A stretch of DNA of 64,000 bases, from contig OX387610.1 in assembly GCA_947568835.1 (NCBI GenBank), positions 5,620,001 through 5,684,000 on the forward strand. Reading direction: 5' to 3'. Below the pieces are notes generated by a model, which searched no databases, was not told where the DNA came from, and saw only the letters and a list, made by a program, of their open reading frames with translations. Origin of the DNA: Protonemura montana (Eukaryota > Arthropoda > Insecta > Plecoptera > Nemouridae). Made by a program: the position numbers and the translations under genes. Positions 55,579-64,000 of this stretch are shown here, in pieces (positions within the stretch are counted from its first letter, which is position 1; every line of letters begins with the position of its first letter).

Positions 55579-58030
55579 CCTGAAAACACTTTGTATTTAA
55601 GAGAAAGATCTGTTTTGATATCTATATTCTATAGGACATCCATTTAATAGTTTGAGAAGATCTCGGGGGAGGGGGCAGCAACACATCCAAATAAGGACTT
55701 TGCTTGGAAATAACATAACCGAATTGTAGTTTACCATGAAACTGATCATTTTAGAGCGTCGTTGTCGTTATTTTCTTCTGAGACAAAGTCACGATTACCG
55801 ACCAAGGACAATTACACTTGGCTAACAAATATTTCTAAACGTGATCTTCTTTCCAACCGGACGTAAAAATCAGCTCAACATCGTATTGAACACATCGCAC
55901 GTCATTGTACTTTATAAGTGAAATCTTCGATGGATTAAAAACCGTACTAATAATGTGCAATACACATCAATAATCGATGATTAATAATTTTGCTTACATC
56001 CTCGTTTCTTTCCGCATGTTTTGATCAATTGATCTTGGCAGAACTGTGCCAACTTTCACGAACCTAACGTGGTAAGGCGAACAATTCAGAAACGTTCACA
56101 AAGTTCCCATGGTGATTTAATCATTTAATGTGGTTACGATCATGTTAAGCAGACAATTAGCATCATTTTAATCGGTGTTCATCTACAACTGACCTAGACC
56201 TTCAATGAAACTGACCCCTAGCACAAAATATTTGACCTTCCGTGTTCGATTTTAAAACTCGATTGTGTGCTCTTTTTTTTTTAAAAAAAGGAGTCGGTTA
56301 TTTTTTTTAGATGGCCGTGAGAGTTGACGTGTGAATGGCGAAACGGTTTCCGACTGGCGTGGTGGTTCTGTTTGAAAAAAAATTACGGCGTTTTGTTTTA
56401 TTATCGCGTCGTGGAAAATGGCTCTGTGGAAATGTGGGCTTTTCTTTAGAGGTTCTGCGCGGCGAGCAATTGGAAAAGCAATTTTCACGAGTTGGTTTTC
56501 ATTGTGTTTCATACGTGATAATGTAACATTTTCCCGATGGTCACATGAGAGAATGCTTGCCAGGCGTATGTGTTTATAGGTTATGTTTTAGTGTTATTGT
56601 TGTTGATTTGGAAATTGCTTCGCGCAGAATAGTAGTATGTGTTCGAATGAGAATTCCGCAAATATTTGCGTGCGCCGAATGCTAAACGAGCGATTTTCCG
56701 CATTATGGCAATAAATACAGTCGATGGAATTCGAAAATGTAATTAAATTTTATGTGATAGCTACATAACCTCTTAATAAAAGGTAACGCAATCTTTAATT
56801 TTACAATGATTACTTTACAGTCGTAGCGAAATCTACGTGCTGAACTTTTTTAATGATAATCTCTGCAATAAAGTTTATATTAAAATGTCTAATTGGGATG
56901 AAGCATGTCCGTGGTGGTGGGAAATTTCTATGCTAAATTGTTACAAGCTAACTCAGCTTTCGGCCGACTGGCAATTTCCCAAACCGTGTGCCGGCTTACA
57001 AATGAAAATTCCAAGCATATTTCCGTTGCCGTCGGGAAAACCTCGCTCCAACGATTTTCATTCAACGCGCGGGCAAATTTCAGCTCTGCTTTTAAAGAAT
57101 CTGTCGCATGTGGAAAATGGTGCAATTACGATGGGAAAAATTTAGAAATTCGTGGAAAATTACACAGATATCAACATTTTGGTAATATCACAGGTGAAAT
57201 GAAAAAACATTTTCTAGTTTTATACCGTCGTTCTAGTAATATTCCATTTTTTTTTCTGAAATTCCTAATGTTAATATAAGTATCTACAACTAATTATAAT
57301 TCAAAATTTCTTGGATACCCAACATAACTTCCAATAGAGATCTGAAAAAAAGGTAACTTCACATTTTAACAAGTCTCATTTTATATCTAACAATAACAAT
57401 TGAACCGATTTATTCCTGCAATGACGATACGGTTATCAAAGCTTAGCAAAAGTCTCCAGTAATATTTCCTAATTACAAAACTCAGCCCTTTTAAATGTCA
57501 ATCATCGAACGCCTCCCTCTACCCGTCAAACAAGCCGGAACCCTCCCCCCCCCCCCTCCCTTTATTTCAAACAGCCCATGCAACGTAAACTACCATGGCA
57601 ACGCGACCAAGTACAGAAATCACGGAAACAGTTGCCGTCGCTACGTGCCCCCACCCCCCACTCTATGTTTTTCCTCGCTGTGGGGGGTGGTAAGCAATTA
57701 GCGCGATCACTGCGACATCTGGCGGCGCGTTTTCCCGGTCGCATTTTCCGCGTGGAAAATCTGTGCGACGATATTTGTGTAAAAATGTGTGTTTACCGAA
57801 ATCGGAAATCGTGGGGTAATTTTGTGTTAGAATTTTGTTTTACAAACGTGCTTATATGTGTGTGACTAGTTGTGGCCCCGCTGCGCTCGCAGCTGATATG
57901 GATCGTGAATTGAAAGATTTTATTGCTGTGAGCTGATTTGAGTGATTGCGGTCTAAGGAAAAGAAGTTAACATTAATATCCACTGTGCTACAAACTTTTG
58001 ACCATTTTAATGCTGGTAGATTTAATGTTT
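55579..58030. other. Unassigned DNA, mostly AT-rich
   Basis: Frames at 56252-56526, 56837-57279 (102 and 124 codons, overlapping) and 57495-57865 lie on both strands without recognisable domains. GC-richer between 57480 and 57740, with a C run near 57547-57556. No RNA gene was seen. Confidence 0.4.
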
Positions 58031-58206
58031 GATTGATTATTGGTGTTTAACGACGCATTGTTTTGACATCTGGTACAGTGACACTGGTCTTATGGCGTCG
58101 GTGAATGAGTGGATGTTGATACGTATGATGATGAACCTAACCTAACCTAGCCTAGAAGGAAGGAGGGGAAATTCGGTACCGGCATGTAGCCTATACTCCT
58201 GTCGAA
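58031..58206 (-). mobile_element. 5S-SINE 3' half
   Basis: TGATTATTGGTGTTTAACGA, ACACTGGTCTTATGGCGTCG, CTAGCCTAGAAGGAAGGAGG and GTAGCCTATACTCCTGTCGA occur in order, then it stops. The CCTTCCGAAGG part and the head are missing. Confidence 0.82.
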
Positions 58207-58531
58207 GTAACCTTTCTGTTCATCTTCAAAGGTAAACGTAATTAATGAAACTTACCATCGCACTATGAAATAATTGTTACAGCGTGAAGATACAGTGCTA
58301 ACAAATATTATTTCATAGCTAGTTGTGTTAAAACTTTTAAATTAAGTAATTTTTCCGCCAGTACTGAAGTACCTAAATATTTCCCCAAAGTTAACTAATG
58401 GTTGAAGGTAAGATAGAATAGACTAGGACTTAAAAAAACCATAACAATGTACGTTTCTTCTGAATTGGACTCAAAATCAAAATTATCAACAACAACAAAG
58501 AAGTTTGTGTATATGACACAAAATGAGTGTC
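58207..58531. other. AT-rich DNA downstream of tRNA-Glu
   Basis: AAAA at 58520-58523 is the TTTT terminator of the minus-strand tRNA gene. A 77-codon frame at 58395-58628 only reads through the tRNA and is not a gene. Confidence 0.6.
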
Positions 58532-58603
58532 TTCCCATGCCGGGAATCGAACCCGGGCCTGCTGGGTGAAAGCCAGCTATCCTAGCCACTAGACCACATG
58601 GGA
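58532..58603 (-). tRNA. tRNA-Glu (anticodon TTC)
   Basis: The 72-base minus-strand cloverleaf begins TCCCATGTGGTCTAGTGG. Acceptor TCCCATG pairs with CATGGGA. The anticodon stem is GCTGG/CCAGC with loop CTTTCAC, anticodon TTC at 58568-58570. The T arm is CCGGG-TTCGATT-CCCGG. It closely follows the usual animal tRNA-Glu sequence, with compensating changes in the anticodon stem. Internal A and B boxes are intact and a TTTT terminator follows 8 bases after the gene. It appears functional. Confidence 0.96.
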
Positions 58604-58769
58604 TTGTTCTTTTCAGCCCCGTAGGCAAATATTCTAGGTATAAAAAAAAATAACCCCTACAAAGTGAAAGCAGCCCTTAAAGACGTAATAGACGAAATAG
58701 CGGGAAAATTAGTTGCATTTGCTAAGCAATCAAAAACCCAGTTTCACTTGTATTTATTTTTGTACACCG

Positions 58770-58886
58770 ATACCACAAACGCCATCGGGTGGCAGCTACC
58801 ATTACCACGAGTTGTCGGCTCGTTTGCTCAGCAGAATGCTTAAATTTAACACTGGTTCTCTGACTTACCATACAAACTCAATGATT
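58770..58886 (+). mobile_element. Family A end fragment
   Basis: AACGCCATCGGGTGGCAGCT, ACCATTACCACGAGTTGTCG, GCTCGTTTGCTCAGCAGAAT and CACTGGTTCTCTGACTTACC occur in order, with AAACTCAATGATTC at the end. It is the mirror of the fragment at 29824. Confidence 0.6.
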
Positions 58887-59650
58887 CTTTGCTAGTAAGC
58901 CTTGTCAGTTAACAATTAGCATGAATTACAGACGTTTTTTTTTTCGTTGTTCCAATCTAATTGAACCTAGCTAATTGTTATGTGATGACGAACGCATTTC
59001 CAAGCAGACAGACAACGTTTATCGATTCAACAGTAGCAACACATGTACACTATGTCGCCGTGATAATTGATTGTTTTAATTGTTTGTTCTGTTTGCTACA
59101 TTGGAATATTTATTGGAAACAGATCAAGCGCTTCAACTTGTTTTTCTTACCATACATGTTACTTTGCAAGTAATGAGTTTTAGTGTTGGCTATCGACTTT
59201 TTGACTCGTCTCGCTTCTTATGTGTAATTAGTTTTAATTAGTGTTTTTAGATGCGAGCTCTGCGGATGGTTTTTAATTACTGTTATTTAAATCTTGTTTG
59301 GCGCACCTTTTGAAGTCAAAAGATAAGGTAAAATGAAATGACATGGTATAAAAGTAGATACGGTAATGGTGTAGTGGTACCAAGGTATAAAGGAAGTAGG
59401 TAAATGTGGTTAAAAATTATGTGTAATGGTCAATACGGAAATGTGTAAGAAAATATAAAGGAAAAAACGTCCGGCCAATGGAAAATGTTCGTATTTCTAT
59501 TTGCTATCAACTCGTAAAGTAAACTTCAAATCAGATTTCAGTGACGGTATTGCAAAAAAATCACCGAATATTTTAACGATATTCGAATCATGCCAACTAA
59601 ATCTAAACTGCAAGTTGCTCTAGGCAAATTCAACACGATAGACGACCACT
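58887..59650. other. AT-rich non-coding DNA
   Basis: GGTATAAA-type words (ATGGTATAAAAGTAGATACG, CCAAGGTATAAAGGAAGTAG) are repeated at about 59343-59402. A 70-codon frame at 58961-59173 has no recognisable domain. Confidence 0.4.
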
Positions 59651-60926
59651 TATCTTAAATAACCTGGATAGAGCATAGGATCCAGCCAGCTGATCTCAAA
59701 TAACCTGGATAGAGCATAGGATCCAGCCAGCTGATCTCAAATAACCTGGATAGAGCATAAGATTCAGCCAGCTGATCTCAAATAACCTGGATAGAGCGTA
59801 GGATACAGCCAACTGATCTCAAATAATCTGGATAGAGCATAGGATCCAGCCAGCTGATCTCAAATAACCTGGATAAAGCATAGGATCCAGTCATCTGATC
59901 TCAAATAACCTGGATAGTGCATAGAATTCAGCCAGCTGATCTCAAATAACCTGGATAGAGCATAGGATCCAGTCAGCTGATCTCAAATAATCTGGATAGA
60001 GCATAGGATCCAGTCAGCTGATCTCAAATAACCTGGATAGAGCATAGGATCCAGTCAGCTGATCTCAAATAACCTGGATAGAGTATAGGATCTAGCCAGC
60101 TGATCTCAAATAACCTGGATAGAGCATAGGATCCAGCCAGCTGATCTCAAATAATCTGGATAGAGCATAGGATCCAGTCAGCTGATCTCAAATAACCTGG
60201 ATAGAGCATAGGATCCAGTCAGCTGATCTCAAATAACCTAGATAGAGCATATGATCCAGCCAGCTGATCTCAAATAACCTGGATAGAGCATAGGATCCAG
60301 CCAGCTGATCTCAAATAACCTGGATAGAGCGTAGGATACAGCCAACTGATCTCAAATAATCTGGATAGAGCATAGGATCCAGCCAGCTGATCTCAAATAA
60401 CCTGGATAAAGCATAGGATCCAGTCATCTGATCTCAAATAACCTGGATAGTGCATAGAATTCAGCCAGCTGATCTCAAATAACCTGGATAGAGCATAGGA
60501 TCCAGTCAGCTGATCTCAAATAATCTGGATAGAGCATAGGATCCAGTCAGCTGATCTCAAATAACCTGGATAGAGCATAGGATCCAGTCAGCTGATCTCA
60601 AATAACCTGGATAGAGTATAGGATCTAGCCAGCTGATCTCAAATAACCTGGATAGAGCATAGGATCCAGCCAGCTGATCTCAAATAATCTGGATAGAGCA
60701 TAGGATCCAGTCAGCTGATCTCAAATAACCTGGATAGAGCATAGGATCCAGTCAGCTGATCTCAAATAACCTGGATAGAGTATAGGATCTAGCCAGCTGA
60801 TCTCAAATAACCTGGATAGAGCATAGGATCCAGCCAGCTGATCTCAAATAACCTGGATAGAGCATAGGATCCAGCCAGCTGATCTCAAATAACCTGGATA
60901 GAGCATAGGATCCAGCCAGCTGATCA
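59651..60926. repeat. 41-bp minisatellite, locus 3 (about 31 units, higher-order)
   Basis: The unit is the same as at 9074, in the same orientation. Marker variants recur in order 533 bases apart, exactly 13 units: GCGTAGGATACAGCC at 59796 and 60329, and GAGTATAGGATCTAGCC at 60081 and 60614. The last marker appears once more at 60778, 164 bases (4 units) on. The array therefore grew by block duplication. The minus-strand frame at its right end is a by-product. Confidence 0.95.
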
Positions 60927-61100
60927 AAACTGAAGTTAGGCAATCTATTGTTGGCAACAAGTAGGAGTCCCAAAATCCGAAATGTCTTAATTGACATTAA
61001 TGTCTTAAAGTCTTTTTTGAGTTTTTGAAACTCGTTTGCAACCAATTTTGATTGGTTGGATTCAAAGTGTCTGTATGGCAACCACTATCTTCGTTATTTG
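60927..61100. mobile_element. Right arm shared by the 41-bp arrays, second copy
   Basis: GAAGTTAGGCAATCTATTGT, TGGCAACAAGTAGGAGTCCC and later GTTTTTGAAACTCGTTTGCA, CAATTTTGATTGG and GTCTGTATGGCAACCACTAT follow the order seen at 10241-10496, with a deletion in the middle. It ends at CGTTATTTGAGATCAGCG, a last piece of a 41-bp unit in inverted orientation. Confidence 0.65.
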
Positions 61101-61401
61101 AGATCAGCGTACACAACTGGTCGAATGTATGCAACCAGCGCAACAAAATTAAAACCAATGCCAAATGAAGACGGCGAATAATTTCTTATGTGTCTTGAGA
61201 TGACGTATTGTTGAACTTTACATCCTTGACCGATGACAGCGCCACATGGGGTCACAGCTGACAGTCTAATCGCACCAATCAGATGGGCTGCAAATAGACT
61301 CATATTAATCATGTGAAAAAATGGTGCAGCATTCATACGAGCGATACTCTGTATTTGATTAAAATGGCAAGTTAAAATGACCGGCCAAGGATGGATCTCA
61401 T
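61101..61401. other. Unassigned DNA
   Basis: A 135-codon minus-strand frame (61094-61501) covers this stretch and runs into the tail of the next SINE, so it is not a convincing gene. Confidence 0.4.
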
Positions 61402-61707
61402 TTGATTGATTATTGGGGTTTAGCACAGATTTTGACATCTGGCCATGTGGCACTGGTCTAATGGCGTCGGTGAATGAGTGGATGAGGGTGATGATGAGCA
61501 TAATCTAGCCTAGAAGGGAGAAGGGAAACCTGGTGCCGGCACGTAGCCTACTAATGTCGAAGAGCACCAAGTGGACCACCGGCTTAACGTCCCTTCCGAA
61601 GGACTGCACAACGCAAACTGAAGTATTTCCTTCACAAATCCATGCTGTCGAGAGGTTGATAAGCAAGGCGAGTGAAGTTGCACTAAATTTAATAGTAGCT
61701 TTCATAG
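61402..61707 (-). mobile_element. 5S-SINE body and tail, head lost
   Basis: TGATTGATTATTGGGGTTTA, GGCACTGGTCTAATGGCGTC, CTAGCCTAGAAGGGAGAAGG, CCACCGGCTTAACGTCCCTT and GCTGTCGAGAGGTTGATAAG are in minus orientation. It stops near TAGTAGCTTTCAT. The 5S head is absent. Confidence 0.87.
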
Positions 61708-62349
61708 CCGATCATTTAAGTTTCTGTTTTCGAACAAAGACACGACAATTTTGACATGCTATTACGTTTTTATTCTGTGAAACAATAAATAGATGCGCTT
61801 TGCATAGAATCCCACTAATTAATTTTTAATCACGTCATAAACGAGGATGATTTAATTTTACCTTAATTACCTTTTCAGCTAATTATTATTGATCGAAATC
61901 GATTAATAATGAAGTGCACATCAATAATCCTATACATTATACACAGTGCCTGCACTTTCCAAGACTTCATGTCGGCATTCATGCAAACATAGTGATCAAA
62001 ACGTACCTGAAGGTGCTATTACCACTTAAATATCTCATGGTAAATTACCCATAATTACCATACTATAACATCGAATTCCGCGTTGCAAAAATAAAACGGT
62101 CTTTCTCATGAAATTCGATTCATTTTGCCGCTAGCAGTTTCGTCGATCATCGATCAAACGACGACCTTCACGATGTCTGTTTTTTTTTTCTTGTACGTTT
62201 TATAGGCCAGACATTGTGCGTTCCGTTCCCGCTTCGTTTTCCTAATTTGGTGCAAAATTTGCGTCGCGGTTTTGGTATTGTTCTTTGTGGTGGTTTTGGT
62301 TTGGGATGCCTAGATAGTGGTCCGTTTCGCACAGACAGGTTATTATTTA
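61708..62349. other. AT-rich non-coding DNA
   Basis: ATTACC and AATTACC words are frequent at 61855-62065. Opposed frames at 62168-62459 have no recognisable domain. Confidence 0.4.
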
Positions 62350-62668
62350 TTTTGTGGTGTTTAACGACGCACTGTTTTGACATCTGGCCATGCGGAACTG
62401 GTCTAATGGCGTCGGTGAATGAGTGTCCGATGATGAGGATGATGATGAACCTAACCTAGCCTAGAAGGGAGGAGGGGAAAACCGGTGCCGGCACGTAGCC
62501 TACTCCTGTCGAAGAGCACCAAGGGGACCATCGGCTTAACGTCCCTTCCGAAGGACGGTACAACTCGAACAGCAGGATTCCTCCACAAATCCATGCTGTC
62601 GAGAGGTTGATAAGCAAGGCGAATGAAATGGCTGTACTAACTTTCATACCTCTAACCTCTCAGACAGG
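62350..62668 (-). mobile_element. 5S-SINE body and tail, head lost
   Basis: TTTGTGGTGTTTAACGACGC, ACTGGTCTAATGGCGTCGGT, ACCTAACCTAGCCTAGAAGG, GGTGCCGGCACGTAGCCTAC and CCTTCCGAAGGACGGTACAA are well preserved. It ends near ACTTTCATACCTCTAACCTC. It faces the copy at 62758 across about 90 bases. Confidence 0.88.
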
Positions 62669-62757
62669 TGGTTACATATGTGTATATGTTTGGAAATAGG
62701 TTTCCTGCATGCTACAATATTTTTTGGGTAACACATAACGGTTTAGCCAGTTGCTGG

Positions 62758-63128
62758 TTACACCCGATATTCGTGAGATTACCGAAGTTGAGCAACACTG
62801 CGTTGGGTCAGGTTTTGAATGGGTGACTATCATACACATGACCAGTTCTGTTCGGGAGCTGAAGGGACCAACCCTTCGACAACATGGATTTGTGAAAGAA
62901 TCCTGTTGTTCGCGTTTTACCGTCCTTCGGAAGGGACGTTGAGTCGGTGGTCCCCTTGGTGCTCGTCGAAAGGACTAAAGTGACCGGTACCGGATTTCCC
63001 GTCCTCCCTTCTACGCCAGACTAGGAGCTCACTCAACTCACTCAATAACCACCTCCATTTGAAAAGTACCACATGACCTGTTATCAAAACAGTGCGTCGG
63101 TAAACACAGCAAATCAATACCAATCAAC
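62758..63128 (+). mobile_element. 5S-derived SINE, near full length
   Basis: CGTGAGATTACCGAAGTTGA, GGTTTTGAATGGGTGAC, GACCAGTTCTGTTCGGGAG, then a deletion of the GAAAGTTAGTAC...CTTGCTTATC part, then CAACATGGATTTGTGAAAGA, CCTTCGGAAGGGACGTTGAG, GGTGGTCCCCTTGGTGCTCG and a tail with CAGTGCGTCGGTAAACACAG. With the preceding minus copy it forms a head-to-head inverted pair. Confidence 0.87.
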
Positions 63129-63585
63129 AACCTTGGCAATAGAGTTCAGTTCTTTTGAAACAGGTTGAGAAATAACCGCCAGTCTAGCCACCTTAACCAC
63201 GTGAATAGTAAAAAACAAAACAAAAACGACAGTTGAAGTTCGCGGGAGAATATAGAAGCTATTTCTGAAGGCCGTGCGCTTTTTGAATTTCGCATTTGAA
63301 ATATCCTTTCATGGGCCGATCGTGTGTGCACTGGGATTGCGTGCACGGCGCAGTTTAATCTTTGGGGCGTTGGACATGAATAACAAAGGGAAATGAAGTG
63401 AGCAAAGATGGCCGATCTTTATCGAGGGTCTCGTGCGAACTTGATTGAGATTAATAATCATCTCCGGCTTAGATTATAATTTACCAATACTTTGTGAATT
63501 TTCCTTTCATCTTCGCTGTATCTCATGTTCTATCGAGTTTCATATTTTTATAAGACTCTTTGTTATCTTTTTTTTTTTCTTACAG
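63129..63585. other. AT-rich DNA ending in a strong 3' splice-like tract
   Basis: GTGTGTGCACTGGGATTGCG and GTGCACGG words lie at 63325-63346. The last 25 bases are a T-rich tract ending CTTACAG at 63585. No gene was seen in the rest. Confidence 0.45.
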
Positions 63586-63659
63586 ACTGCTTGACGCCTG
63601 TAATAAGATAAAAGCACTTGCTAAGTCTTTGACGAAGGAATTTGCGTTAGATTAGCTAA
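63586..63659 (+). CDS. Candidate exon, 74 bases
   Basis: A very strong acceptor, a long T tract ending TTTTTTTCTTACAG, precedes 63586. A good donor, GCTAA|GTAAGC, begins at 63660. One frame starts after a single base and reads LLDACNKIKALAKSLTKEF then ALD before TAG at 63653-63655; it looks like an amphipathic helix. If the frame is used this would be a last coding exon; otherwise a 74-base non-coding exon. I recognise no family. Confidence 0.33.
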
Positions 63660-64000
63660 GTAAGCATGACGTCTAATCGATGAGATGTCGGAATCAGCTG
63701 GCTGATAGCAGCTAATGTGGGCTTGTCAAGGAAGGCCGTTTGCTATCTCACCTTGCGTAAGAATGCTGTGCAATGAACGGAAATACCAATATGTCATCAT
63801 CTATACCTCGCCTACCGACCTACCCTAGTTTAATAGCAATAGCGATGTGATAATTTCAATGAGTGCATCTACCAATGTACCTGCTTTGCATTGTGGCATT
63901 AATACGTTTTAACTCATAATTGAACAATTCTCCTCCACTGGATTTAGGAATTCAGTTTTTTTTTTGCTGTTTCTTCTATCCAGATACCAATATATTATCA
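63660..64000. other. AT-rich non-coding DNA
   Basis: CAGCTGGCTGATAGCAGCTAA at about 63696 resembles part of the 41-bp unit only loosely. Nothing else was seen up to the window edge. Confidence 0.4.

Noticed and set aside
61094-61501. 135-codon minus-strand frame
   Set aside because: It runs from a minisatellite-flank remnant into the tail of a SINE, so it crosses unrelated pieces.

Overview
This is eukaryotic, animal-type nuclear DNA: AT-rich, with no bacterial-style operons, ribosome binding sites or long open frames. Instead it holds two eukaryotic tRNA genes, RNA polymerase III-derived SINEs, small DNA elements, foldback elements and minisatellites. The dominant SINE has a 5S-rRNA-derived head and an invertebrate-type body, so an invertebrate metazoan is most likely. 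I cannot name the species or phylum. All boundaries were read by eye; repeat ends are good to about 10 bases.

No complete protein gene is visible. The longest ATG-initiated frames (120-146 codons) are either inside repeats or look like no known family. A few exon-sized pieces have splice-site-like borders: minus strand 6260-6399 and 26372-26574; plus strand 19432-19509, 50707-50786 and 63586-63659. The window is therefore either intergenic or lies inside a very large intron. Two plus-strand sites (19432 and 50707) have the CAG|GTAAG form expected of recursive splice sites, and each has a second donor 78-80 bases downstream.

Layout. 0-9 kb: four traces of a short element with inverted arms, one carrying a complete tRNA-like core (796-869), then a 5S-SINE and small-element debris. 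9-13.5 kb: a 41-bp minisatellite (9074-10240), a degenerate TTCGGGCC array and three long G/C homopolymers. 14.8-22.9 kb: SINEs, a foldback element and GTGCA-rich patches. 24.6-33.8 kb: more copies of the tRNA-bearing element, a 114-bp tandem array, a candidate coding exon, small-element copies, a second 41-bp array and a lone 54-bp unit. 34-46 kb: unique AT-rich DNA with a 49-bp array and several SINEs. 46.5 kb: a sound tRNA-Lys(CTT) gene. 47.6-49.2 kb: two blocks of a 54-bp repeat. 50-58 kb: SINEs, a foldback element and a second 114-bp array. 58.5 kb: a sound tRNA-Glu(TTC) gene. 59.6-60.9 kb: the largest 41-bp array, with a 13-unit higher-order repeat. 61.4-63.1 kb: three SINEs in 1.7 kb.

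The main theme is repeat biology. Three of the tandem repeats (41, 54 and 114 bp) recur at separate loci. For the 41-bp repeat the DNA beyond the array is also homologous between loci, so the arrays appear to have travelled inside mobile elements. The most unusual single item is the tRNA-bearing element, seen with its core intact, cut down or absent.
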